The translations under genes and the position numbers were made by a program. A model generated the notes under the pieces. It was not told the DNA's origin. It ran no database searches and was given only the letters and a program-made list of their open reading frames with translations. Shown here in pieces: positions 52,552-60,206 of a stretch of 62,755 nt of DNA. Numbering within the stretch: position 1 is the first letter of the stretch; each line of letters begins with the position of its first letter. The stretch is from UBA2357 sp041678045 (lineage in GTDB: Bacteria > Pseudomonadota > Gammaproteobacteria > Burkholderiales > Rhodocyclaceae), in NCBI GenBank assembly GCA_041678045.1, contig JBAYOV010000018.1, forward strand, positions 1 through 62,755, in the 5' to 3' direction.

Positions 52552-53336
52552 CAGCGTGCCTCCTGTGGCCCTTGCCCGATGGCCGGCCCGTCGGCCATGC
52601 CGGCCAGCACCTCGGCGGTGTGATACACCTTCACCGGTGCATTGATGCGCGACAGCCGCCCGGCGATGTTCATCAGGCAACCCAGGTCGCCGCCGAGCAG
52701 GGTATCGGCCCCGCTGGCAATCACGTTGCGAACCTTGTCCTCGACCATTTTTTCGGAAATCTCGGGGTATTTGACACAGAATGTGCCACCAAAGCCGCAG
52801 CACACCTCGGTGTCCTGCATTTCCTTGAGCTGCAGCCCTTCGACGCTGGCGAGCAGGACACGTGGCTGGCCCTTGATGCCGAGGCTGCGCAGGCCGGAAC
52901 AGGCGTCGTGGTAGGTGACCTTGCCCTTGTAGCGTGCGCCCGTGCGTGTCATGCCGCGCACATCATGCAGGAAGGCCAGCAACTCGAAGCTTTTCTGGGC
53001 GAGTGCGCGGGCACGGGGTGCCCAGTCGGGGTCTTCGGCCAGCAGCTCGGGATAGTCGTGGCGAATCGTGGCCATGCACGAGCCGGACGGCCCGACTACG
53101 TAGTCGAAGCCTTCGAACGCTTCGATGACCTGCCGTGCCAGTGCCCGGGTCGAGTCGAAGTCGCCGCTGTTGTAGCCTGGCTGCCCGCAACAGGTCTGGC
53201 TGGCCGGCACCTCCACGCTACAGCCCGCCTCCTCCAGCAGCTTGACCGCAGCAAAGCCGATGCCGGGGCGAAAAACGTTCATCAGGCAAGTGGCAAACAG
53301 ACCAACGCGCACTTTGTCTGCTGGGGTCTGGGTCAT
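52551..53336 (-). CDS. lutA: CCG-domain protein LutA, L-lactate utilisation
   Basis: 261 residues from the ATG at 53336 (MTQTPADKVRVGLFATCL). Two cysteine-rich CCG domains: SQTCCGQPGYNSG and TEVCCGFGGTFCVKYPEIS, typical of GlcF/HdrB-like electron carriers. First gene of the operon. No lactate permease or regulator of this operon lies nearby. Confidence 0.9.
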   Translation of the reverse strand: MTQTPADKVRVGLFATCLMNVFRPGIGFAAVKLLEEAGCSVEVPASQTCCGQPGYNSGDFDSTRALARQVIEAFEGFDYVVGPSGSCMATIRHDYPELLAEDPDWAPRARALAQKSFELLAFLHDVRGMTRTGARYKGKVTYHDACSGLRSLGIKGQPRVLLASVEGLQLKEMQDTEVCCGFGGTFCVKYPEISEKMVEDKVRNVIASGADTLLGGDLGCLMNIAGRLSRINAPVKVYHTAEVLAGMADGPAIGQGPQEAR

Positions 53337-53504
53337 GAAACGCACTCCGTGGGCGTGGGGAGTGAGGATCATAGCAAGCGGGACGCCGGGCTGACAGACA
53401 GGGTTTTCCAGTATTCCCGTACGTCGTCTTCAGGCAGCAGGAAGGCGGTGGGCGTTTGCGCTGGGCACGCCGGGCGGCGGAACTTGTTGCATTGCGACCT
53501 GTCT

Positions 53505-53536
53505 TATTTGCGCAAATATATAAGTTGCCCTATAGT
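53505..53536 (+). promoter_or_regulatory. Promoter and overlapping palindromic operator upstream of the KamA-family gene
   Basis: TTGCGC (53508-53513), a 17-bp spacer and TATAGT (53531-53536) form a good sigma-70 promoter pointing to the gene at 53730, leaving a leader of about 187 nt. The perfect 14-bp palindrome TATTTGCGCAAATA (53505-53518) covers the -35 box, as expected of a repressor site. The rest of 53337-53729, the gap between lutA and this gene, shows no coding potential. Confidence 0.6.
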
Positions 53537-53729
53537 GCAGCACGCTCAAAAAGCAGACTGTCGAATCTGTTGTTGAAACCCGGCCGGCGGCGCCTTCACC
53601 CAGTCTTCTTTCGTCCGCATTTCAAGCCTCTCAGGCGCTGCCGCACACTCACCACACTCTTGCGACCGCATCCATTCGCCATCGGGCGCAGGGAGACGGA
53701 TCGGTGCACAAGGGTCAGGAGGTCAGAAC

Positions 53730-55121
53730 ATGCAAGCCAATGCCCATACGCTGGTCGCGCACACGCCAGCGCAGCTCGCCGAGCGCTTCGAGAATCAACC
53801 GTTCAAGGTGTATACGCAGCGCGATCTTGACCGCATCGCAGCGCTGCAGCAACTCAGCCCCGAACAACGCTTTGAAATGAAGGTGGTGTCTTCGGTGCTG
53901 CCGTTCCGGGTGAACCAATATGTGATCGATGAACTGATCGACTGGCGTCGCGTGCCGGACGATCCGATGTTCCAGCTCACCTTTCCGCAGCGGGGCATGC
54001 TCGCGCCCGAACATTATGAGCGCATTGCCACGCTGATGCGGGAGGGCGCGGACAAGGCCGTGCTGGACGAGGCGGTGGGGGCGGTGCGCCAGGCGCTCAA
54101 TCCCCACCCGGCCGATCAGATGGAAATGAACATGCCGCGCGATGAGCAGGGCAACCGCATCGAAGGGCTGCAGCACAAGTATCGCGAGACGGTGCTGTTC
54201 TTTCCCAGCCAGGGGCAGACCTGTCACAGCTACTGCACGTTCTGCTTTCGCTGGGCACAGTTTGTGGGCGACAAGGACTTGCGCATCGCCAGCAACGAGG
54301 CCGAGGCCCTGCACCAGTACCTGCGCCAGCATGGCGAAGTCACCGACCTGTTGTTTACCGGCGGCGACCCGATGGTGATGAAGACCAAGCATCTGAAGGC
54401 GTATCTGGAGCCTTTGCTGCGACCGGAGTTCGATCATGTCCAGACCATTCGCATCGGGACCAAAGCGTTGAGTTTCTGGCCGCATCGCTTTCTGGGGGCG
54501 GAGGATGCCGACGAACTGATTGCGCTGCTGGAAAGCCTGGTCGAGGCGGGCAAGCAGGTGGCGGTGATGGCGCATTACAACCACTGGAAGGAACTGGATA
54601 CCGAAACCGCACAGGCGGCCATTCGCCGGGTGCGCGCCACCGGCGCGGTGATTCGTGCGCAGGGGCCGTTGCTGGCACACATCAACGACGACCCTGCGGT
54701 GTGGGCGCGGATGTGGAAGGATCAGGTGCGGTTGGGCATCGTGCCGTATTACATGTTTGCCGAGCGGGATACGGGCGCGCGACATTATTTCGAAGTGCCG
54801 CTGGTACGCGCCTGGGCCATTTATCGTGAGGCCATGCAGCGTGTGTCCGGCCTGGCGCGCACGGCGCGTGGTCCGAGCATGAGCGCCAGCCCCGGCAAGG
54901 TGGAGATTCAGGGGGTGACTGAAATCGCCGGAGAGAAGGTGATTGCGCTGCGCTTCATCCAGGGGCGCAATCCGGACTGGGTGCAACGGCCCTTCTTTGC
55001 CCGCTACGACGAGCAGGCCACCTGGCTGGATCACTTGCGGCCCGCCTTTGGCGAGGAGAAGTGGTTCTGGGAGGACGAGTACGCCGCGATTCGTCAGGAC
55101 AAGTTGTCCAGCACTGCCTGA
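53730..55121 (+). CDS. KamA-family radical SAM protein (lysine 2,3-aminomutase-like)
   Basis: 463 residues. The radical SAM cluster motif CHSYCTFC is at about 165-172, followed by FRWAQFVG, LFTGGDPMVM and IRIGTKALSFWPHR. A lysine in SASPGKVEI near residue 390 could hold PLP. Family members move amino groups between carbons of lysine or glutamate; the substrate here is unknown. AGGAGG 7 nt before the ATG is a near-ideal ribosome site. Encoded alone. Confidence 0.82.
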   Translation: MQANAHTLVAHTPAQLAERFENQPFKVYTQRDLDRIAALQQLSPEQRFEMKVVSSVLPFRVNQYVIDELIDWRRVPDDPMFQLTFPQRGMLAPEHYERIATLMREGADKAVLDEAVGAVRQALNPHPADQMEMNMPRDEQGNRIEGLQHKYRETVLFFPSQGQTCHSYCTFCFRWAQFVGDKDLRIASNEAEALHQYLRQHGEVTDLLFTGGDPMVMKTKHLKAYLEPLLRPEFDHVQTIRIGTKALSFWPHRFLGAEDADELIALLESLVEAGKQVAVMAHYNHWKELDTETAQAAIRRVRATGAVIRAQGPLLAHINDDPAVWARMWKDQVRLGIVPYYMFAERDTGARHYFEVPLVRAWAIYREAMQRVSGLARTARGPSMSASPGKVEIQGVTEIAGEKVIALRFIQGRNPDWVQRPFFARYDEQATWLDHLRPAFGEEKWFWEDEYAAIRQDKLSSTA

Positions 55122-55153
55122 CGGCGCAGGCGGACAAGCAGGCCGGCGGTAGA

Positions 55154-55189
55154 CGATGCCCCCGTGCCCTGATAGGGGCGGGGGCATCG
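55154..55189. terminator. Hairpin between convergent kamA-like and VOC genes
   Basis: CGATGCCCCCG and CGGGGGCATCG form a perfect 11-bp stem with a 14-nt loop, 33 bp after one stop and 37 bp after the other. Probably a bidirectional transcription end, though neither side has a long T-run. Confidence 0.6.
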
Positions 55190-55225
55190 CTGTGTTCAGG
55201 GCCGGTGCAGCAAGGGCCAGGAGGC

Positions 55226-55705
55226 TTACGCTGCAGCGAGACGCCCGAAGGCTTCGACCACTTCCGGGGGGGCCTGCACGAGTTCCACCAGCACGCCCTC
55301 GCCGCCGATCGGAAAGTCTTCATTGCCTTTCGGGTGCAGGAAGGTGATGTCGTAACCGGCCGCACCACGGCGGATGCCACCGGGGGCAAAGCGCACACCA
55401 TTGGCCGAAAGCCATTCAACGGCCTTGGGCAGGTCATCGACCCACAGGCCCACGTGGTTGAGCGGGGTGGTGTGTACGGCAGGCTTTTTCTCCGGGTCCA
55501 GCGGCTGCATCAGGTCGACTTCGACCTTGAACGGACCGCTGCCGATGGCGCAGATGTCCTCATCGACGTTTTCCCGTTCGCTGACAAAATTGCCGGTCAC
55601 TTCCAGGCCCAGCATATCCACCCACAGGGTGCGCAGCTTGTCCTTGCTCGGGCCACCGATGGCGATTTGCTGGATGCCGAGGATGCGGAAGGGGCGTTGG
55701 CTCAT
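55226..55705 (-). CDS. VOC-family protein, methylmalonyl-CoA epimerase-like
   Basis: 159 residues. Two beta-alpha-beta-beta-beta repeats of the glyoxalase fold: ILGIQQIAIGGPSKDKLRTLWVDMLGLEV and LNHVGLWVDDLPKAVEWLSANGVRF, ending VLVELVQAPPEV. The His and Glu positions fit a divalent-metal epimerase or dioxygenase. Proximity to icmF suggests action on branched acyl-CoA, but that link is inferred. A 16-bp palindrome lies 22 bp upstream. Confidence 0.75.
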   Translation of the reverse strand: MSQRPFRILGIQQIAIGGPSKDKLRTLWVDMLGLEVTGNFVSERENVDEDICAIGSGPFKVEVDLMQPLDPEKKPAVHTTPLNHVGLWVDDLPKAVEWLSANGVRFAPGGIRRGAAGYDITFLHPKGNEDFPIGGEGVLVELVQAPPEVVEAFGRLAAA

Positions 55706-55727
55706 GGTGAACTCTCCGTGGTTAAGA

Positions 55728-55743
55728 ATTCATAATTATGAAT
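55728..55743. promoter_or_regulatory. 16-bp perfect palindrome upstream of the VOC gene
   Basis: ATTCATAATTATGAAT is a perfect inverted repeat 22 bp before the VOC ATG; a looser version with the same half-site TTATGAAT occurs at 55828-55846. AT-richness and spacing suit a MarR- or GntR-type repressor. No regulator gene is adjacent. Confidence 0.5.
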
Positions 55744-55920
55744 CGATACGGGGCAGCGGTCGACTGCTGTGTCCCGCCGTCCCGCCGAGTCGTCTCTTTT
55801 CTCCGCTCGTCCTGCGGCTAGGCGCAAGATTCGATCTTTATGAATCAGAGGGTTACGCGCGGCAGTTCGCCGTCAACCAAGGGGCCGGTCAGCCCTTCAA
55901 ACCTTCAAACAGCCATGCTG

Positions 55921-55952
55921 ACTAAATGGGAACTTATAAGTTACCATTTAGT
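55921..55952. promoter_or_regulatory. 32-bp nested palindrome, toxin-antitoxin operator/promoter
   Basis: ACTAAATGG and CCATTTAGT enclose a second perfect palindrome, AACTTATAAGTT, and only one base pair of the 32 breaks symmetry. It ends 2 bp before the toxin ATG, so the promoter must lie within or upstream of it and the mRNA leader is very short. Autorepression by the antitoxin is expected. Confidence 0.7.
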
Positions 55953-55954
55953 CC

Positions 55955-56296
55955 ATGAGCTACCAGATCAAAGAACTGCTACTCCCCGATGGCGACAGCC
56001 CCTTTGCGGCGTGGTTCGAGTCGCTGGAGGCCGTCGCGGCCGCCAAGGTGCGTGTGGCGGTAAGCCGAATGGAGCAGGGCAACCTGTCCAATGTCGAGTG
56101 GTTTCGCGGCATTGGGGAGTACAAGATCGACTGGGGGCCAGGGCTGCGCATCTACCTGGGCAAGGACGGTCTGAAGATCATCATCCTGATCGGCGGCGGC
56201 ACCAAGAAGCGCCAGCAGCAGGACATCGACCAGGCGGTGGCGCTGTGGGAGGACTACAAGCGCCGCAAGGCATCCACCTCCAAAGGAGCAAAGTGA
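55955..56296 (+). CDS. Type II toxin, RelE/HigB-like addiction-module killer
   Basis: 113 residues of the killer-protein family often annotated as putative addiction module killer protein: FAAWFESLEAVAAAKVRVAVSRMEQGNLSNVEWFRGIGEYKIDWGPGLRIYLG and a basic C-terminus (KKRQQQDIDQAV...DYKRRK). The fold is RelE-like; the target is probably translation by mRNA cleavage. Toxin precedes antitoxin, as in higBA; 1 bp separates them. Confidence 0.85.
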   Translation: MSYQIKELLLPDGDSPFAAWFESLEAVAAAKVRVAVSRMEQGNLSNVEWFRGIGEYKIDWGPGLRIYLGKDGLKIIILIGGGTKKRQQQDIDQAVALWEDYKRRKASTSKGAK

Positions 56297-56297
56297 C

Positions 56298-56618
56298 ATG
56301 GCACTGACCCGTGACTTCAAAGAGACCGTGGCCGCGCGCGTGCAGAGCGATCCAGCCTTTGCGCAGGCGCTTCTGGACGAGGCCATCACCCTGTTCGTCA
56401 ACGGCGAGCCGGAATCGGCCAAGCTGATCTTGCGTGACCTGGTCAACGCTACGGTGGGCTTCGAGGCACTGGCCGAGGAAATTCACAAGCCTACCAAGAG
56501 CCTGCACCGCATGTTGTCAAAGTCGGGCAACCCGACGATGAGCAACATCTCGGCGATCTTCGCGGCCGTGAAGCGTGCGCTCAAGGTCGAGGTGCACACC
56601 CGGATCGTGATGGCCTGA
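56298..56618 (+). CDS. Type II antitoxin, HigA-like addiction-module antidote
   Basis: 106 residues. A C-terminal helix-turn-helix (GFEALAEEIHKPTKSLHRMLSKSGNPTMSNISAIFAAVKRAL) of the XRE type that binds the operator at 55921, with an N-terminal part (MALTRDFKETVAARVQSDPAFAQALLDEAI) that should neutralise the toxin. The ribosome site AAAGGAG lies at the end of the toxin gene. Confidence 0.87.
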   Translation: MALTRDFKETVAARVQSDPAFAQALLDEAITLFVNGEPESAKLILRDLVNATVGFEALAEEIHKPTKSLHRMLSKSGNPTMSNISAIFAAVKRALKVEVHTRIVMA

Positions 56619-56620
56619 GC

Positions 56621-56950
56621 TTACGCATCAAACCCTGCCAGGGCCTCTCGCTGCGCCTTCCAGCCCCGCGGCAGCGGGTGGTGCAGGAACCACCGCAGGC
56701 TCATGCACCGGGGCTGCTGCCCGGCCAGGATGGTCCGGATGATGGCGGGCTCCAATAGCGTCAGCCGCAGCAGTTCGTTAACCGTGGAGCGGTGCAAGCC
56801 CTCGCCGAGGTCACCCGCGTGTCCCCAGTGGATGGCCTCCGGGTCGTGGCCGAAGTGGTCGTCAGCCAGTTGCTGCAGCTGTGCCAGCTTGATGTGGATG
56901 GCAGCAGCGCGGGCGGGATAGGCGTCGAGGGCGGTAGGCTGGGTGTTCAT
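56621..56950 (-). CDS. Hypothetical protein, possible remnant of a mobile-element gene
   Basis: 109 residues. The C-terminal segment LLEPAIIRTILAGQQPRCMSLRWFLHHPLPRGWKAQREALAG follows the pattern LLxPxIxxxILxGxQP...PLPxxWxxQR seen at the ends of phage and transposon recombinase-associated proteins. No catalytic domain is present. It converges on the antitoxin gene with 2 bp between the stops. Function unknown. Confidence 0.55.
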   Translation of the reverse strand: MNTQPTALDAYPARAAAIHIKLAQLQQLADDHFGHDPEAIHWGHAGDLGEGLHRSTVNELLRLTLLEPAIIRTILAGQQPRCMSLRWFLHHPLPRGWKAQREALAGFDA

Positions 56951-57057
56951 CGCGGGGATTCTTGGTGCTGGATGACACCACCATTCACGCGATGAACGAT
57001 CAAGAAGCCAAGCTTTTGTTCATGTCCCGCCGGAGCCGTGCGTCTGTGCTCCGGGCA

Positions 57058-57786
57058 TCAGGACCAGCTCACCCGCGCGGAGAAGAGGTAGCCCGCGCCA
57101 TACACCGTCTTGATCAACCTGGGGTCATGCGGGTCGTCATCGAGCTTGCGGCGCAGCCGCGAGATGCGCACATCGATGCTGCGGTCGAAGGGGTCGAGTT
57201 CGCGCTCGCCGAGCAGTTGTTCACGGCTCAGGATGCGGTTGGGGCGCTCCAGCAGGGTGGTGAGCAGTCCGGCCTCGGCCGCAGACAGGTTGATCTGGCG
57301 ACCGTCCGGGGTATGCAGGCAGTGCTGGCCACGGTCGAAGCGCCAGTCGGCAAAGTGTGCCATGTTGCGTTCGTTGCCGGGCGCTTCGGCGGGGGCGCTG
57401 CGCTGGTAGCGGCGCAGGATGGAGCGCACCCGGGCAACCAGTTCGCGCGGCTCGAACGGTTTCACGATGTAGTCGTCGGCGCCCAGCTCCAGGCCCAGCA
57501 CCCGGTCGGTGACATCGTTGCGACCGGTCAGGATGAGCACGGCGCAGGGGCTGCCGTCCTGCAGTTCGCGTACCACCTGCATGCCATCCATGTCGGGCAG
57601 TCCGAGGTCAACGATGCACAGGTCCGGAACGGTGCGTGCGGCACGCTCCAGCAGCTGGCGGCCGGTGCAGACATGCTCGCAGCGAAAGCCGTATTCGGCG
57701 AGACTGTTGCAGATCAGCCGGGCGATGTCGGGTTCGTCTTCCAGGACGAACACGGTAGGGGCGACGCTGGCGCTGGTCTGGGTCAT
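57058..57786 (-). CDS. OmpR-family response regulator
   Basis: 242 residues. Receiver domain with phosphoacceptor D60 (LCIVDLGLPDMDG), acidic pocket E16-D17-E18, LTGRND and KPFEPREL; then a winged-helix DNA-binding domain (LSAAEAGLLTTLLERPNRILSREQLLG, DVRISRLRRKLDDDPHDPRLIKTVYGAGY). It overlaps the sensor kinase start-side neighbour by 4 nt, forming a two-gene unit in which the kinase comes first. Confidence 0.9.
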   Translation of the reverse strand: MTQTSASVAPTVFVLEDEPDIARLICNSLAEYGFRCEHVCTGRQLLERAARTVPDLCIVDLGLPDMDGMQVVRELQDGSPCAVLILTGRNDVTDRVLGLELGADDYIVKPFEPRELVARVRSILRRYQRSAPAEAPGNERNMAHFADWRFDRGQHCLHTPDGRQINLSAAEAGLLTTLLERPNRILSREQLLGERELDPFDRSIDVRISRLRRKLDDDPHDPRLIKTVYGAGYLFSARVSWS

Positions 57787-59843
57787 GTCGTTCGGGGCTC
57801 CTCGTGTGCTTGCAGGGCGTTCAGGGCGTGTTGGAGTGCTGCGCGGTCAAAAGGTTTGCGCAGTACCGGGATGCCGCTGTCGTCGGGGGGCGGCATTGCG
57901 CTGTTGCTGGCGTAGCCGGTGATCAGCAGGATGGGCAGGTGTGGCCGCTGCGTGCGGGCATGGCTGGCCAGTTCGCGCCCATTGATGCCGCCCGGCATTA
58001 CTGTGTCGGTGATCAGCAGGGCGATTTCCTCGACGTTGTCGAGCAGCATGCGCGCTTCCTGTCCGTCCGGCGCTTCGATTACCGGGTAGCCGAGTTCGGT
58101 GAGCTGCAGGCGGATGATGCGACGCACTTCGGCTTCGTCCTCCACCAGCAGCACCGGGCCGTTGATCGGGTGGGCGTGCGCCGAAGAGGCGCTGGCCTTG
58201 CCGGGCACTTCGGCGGGGGCCTGGGTCATCGGCAGTACGAAGCGCACATTGGTACCCTGGCCGGGTGTGGACAGGATGCGGATGTTGCCACCCGACTGGC
58301 GCACGAAGCCATACACCATCGACAGTCCCAGCCCGCTGCCACGGCCGAAGTCCTTGGTGGTGAAGAAGGGTTCGAACACCCGGCTGAGGGCTTCGGGTGC
58401 GATGCCGCAGCCCGAGTCGGTGACGTCGATCTGCACATAGCGGTCGGGGGGTACTTCGACCAGGCGGGCAATGCTGCCGTCGATTTCGCGCTCCGATACG
58501 GCAATCGTCAGCTCGCCGCCTTCCGGCATGGCGTCGCGGGCGTTCAGCGCCAGGTTGAGCAGCGCGTTTTCCAGCTGGTGGGGGTCGACAAAGGCGTGCA
58601 GCGGCTGCTCGGGCAGGCGGGTGTGGATGCGCACATTCTCGGTGAGGGTGCGGGCGAGCAGCTGGGTCATGTTGTGCACCAGACTGCCGATTTCGACCGC
58701 CTGGGGCTCCAGCGTCTGGCGACGGGAAAAGGTGAGCAGGCGGCGGATCAGCTCGGCGCCACGCTGTGCGGCATGCAGTGCGGGGTTGATGTATTCGGCG
58801 CTGTCCGCCGTGGCGGGGGTGCGTTCCTTGAGGGTGGACAGGTTGCCGATGATGATCGACAGCAGGTTGTTGAAGTCATGCGCAAGCCCGCCGGTGAGCT
58901 GGCCGACGGCTTCCATTTTCTGGGCCTGTACCAGCGCGGCCTGGTTGGCCTTTTGCTCGGTGATGTCGATGGACATCACGAAGAAGCCCTGAACCACGCC
59001 TTCTCCATCGGTTTCCGGCACCACCACGCTGCGTGCATGCAGGGTACGATCCCGTGCGGTGCGCCGGGCGTATTCGTAGCTGACCCGCTGCCCCTGATGG
59101 GCGGTTTGCAGATGGTGGCTGATCTGGCTGTAGGTTTCCGCGCCGAACACATCCGCGATCGAGCGGCCGATGATCGCTTCCTTGTCCAGGCCGAACCAGT
59201 CGGCGTAGCCCCGGTTGATGAATTTATACACCTCGTCCCGATCGACATAGGCGATCAGTGCCGGGATGGAGTCCATGATCAGCCGCAGACGTTCTTCCGA
59301 CCTGCGCAGCGCCTCGGCAATCTGGTCGATTTCGGCATTGGCATGTGCGAGCCGGGCGTTTGCGTCCTGCAGTTCGCGCGTGCGTGCGCTGACGCGGGCT
59401 TCGAGCTGGGTGTTCTGCTCCTGGATGAGCTCCTGATAACGCCGCTGGTCGGTGATGTCGGTCCACAGCGACACGAAGCCCAGATTCGGAATGGGCACGC
59501 CGCGAATCGCCAGCACCCGACCGTTGGGGCGGGTGCGCTCGGCGTAGTGCGGCTGGAAGGAGCGGGCCGCCGCCATGCGCTCGGACACCAGCCGCTCCAG
59601 GTCACCATCGCCATACTCCCCCCGTTCGGCATTGAAGCGCACGAGTTCCTCGAAGGGCAGGCCGACCTTCAGCAGGGATTCGGGAAAGTCCAGCAGGCGG
59701 GTGACGGCCTTGTTCCAGGTGACCAGCCGGGGGGTATCGTCGAACACCGCAATGGCCTGGTCGAGCAGGTCCAGCCCGGCCAGCAGCAGGTCGTAGCGGC
59801 GGCGCTGTTCGACGGTCGGATTGGCATGGTCGATGTGGTTCAT
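57783..59843 (-). CDS. Hybrid sensor histidine kinase with two PAS domains and a C-terminal receiver
   Basis: 686 residues, apparently soluble. PAS-7 domain (about 20-135: LDQAIAVFDDTPRLVTWNKAVTRLL), a coiled coil (about 140-190), a second PAS (IPALIAYVDRDEVYKFINRGYADWFGLD), then the dimerisation domain with His in GGLAHDFNNLL (about 319), ATPase boxes (NALLNLALNARDAMP, DSGCGIAP, GRGSGLGLS), and a receiver with Asp in LLITDTVMPGG (about 611). No membrane helix, so it senses a cytoplasmic signal. Partner of the OmpR-type regulator. Confidence 0.9.
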   Translation of the reverse strand: MNHIDHANPTVEQRRRYDLLLAGLDLLDQAIAVFDDTPRLVTWNKAVTRLLDFPESLLKVGLPFEELVRFNAERGEYGDGDLERLVSERMAAARSFQPHYAERTRPNGRVLAIRGVPIPNLGFVSLWTDITDQRRYQELIQEQNTQLEARVSARTRELQDANARLAHANAEIDQIAEALRRSEERLRLIMDSIPALIAYVDRDEVYKFINRGYADWFGLDKEAIIGRSIADVFGAETYSQISHHLQTAHQGQRVSYEYARRTARDRTLHARSVVVPETDGEGVVQGFFVMSIDITEQKANQAALVQAQKMEAVGQLTGGLAHDFNNLLSIIIGNLSTLKERTPATADSAEYINPALHAAQRGAELIRRLLTFSRRQTLEPQAVEIGSLVHNMTQLLARTLTENVRIHTRLPEQPLHAFVDPHQLENALLNLALNARDAMPEGGELTIAVSEREIDGSIARLVEVPPDRYVQIDVTDSGCGIAPEALSRVFEPFFTTKDFGRGSGLGLSMVYGFVRQSGGNIRILSTPGQGTNVRFVLPMTQAPAEVPGKASASSAHAHPINGPVLLVEDEAEVRRIIRLQLTELGYPVIEAPDGQEARMLLDNVEEIALLITDTVMPGGINGRELASHARTQRPHLPILLITGYASNSAMPPPDDSGIPVLRKPFDRAALQHALNALQAHEEPRTT

Positions 59844-60094
59844 GAGGCGATCGGGTCTCCGGTGTGCTCCGCACCTTGTATCGGGCGGTAGGTGTGTTCG
59901 TACGGCATGTCGATGTTGTCACAATTCGATACAGCGGCAAAACAGTTGCGCAAAAGTCGGGCGCCAACATCGTTGCTCTCAAGCTACGGGCGCCGGGCCA
60001 TGCATTCCTGCCCGAAAGGACTATGCTGAAAGGCCGGGCGCAGCAAGGTTGCCACGCGCTGCACATGCCTGTGGGCAGGGGCGGCATGCGACAT

Positions 60095-60112
60095 GTTGAC
60101 GTTCACGTCAAC
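60095..60112. promoter_or_regulatory. LiuR-like (MerR-family) operator upstream of icmF
   Basis: GTTGACGTTCACGTCAAC is an 18-bp inverted repeat, perfect apart from the central two bases, close to the TTGACGT-N2-ACGTCAA sites of LiuR regulators that control branched-chain acyl-CoA genes in proteobacteria. TTGACG within it could be a -35 box with TAAAGT (60119-60124) 17 bp downstream. The remainder of the 59844-60206 gap shows no gene. The regulator gene is not in the window. Confidence 0.65.
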
Positions 60113-60206
60113 GTTAACTAAAGTGCGTCCACGAATTCAGAAGAACGTGCCTGCGCACGTCCGGTGCCGATCCGTCGGGCACAGTCCAGAGCAAAGGAGA
60201 TGAAGG

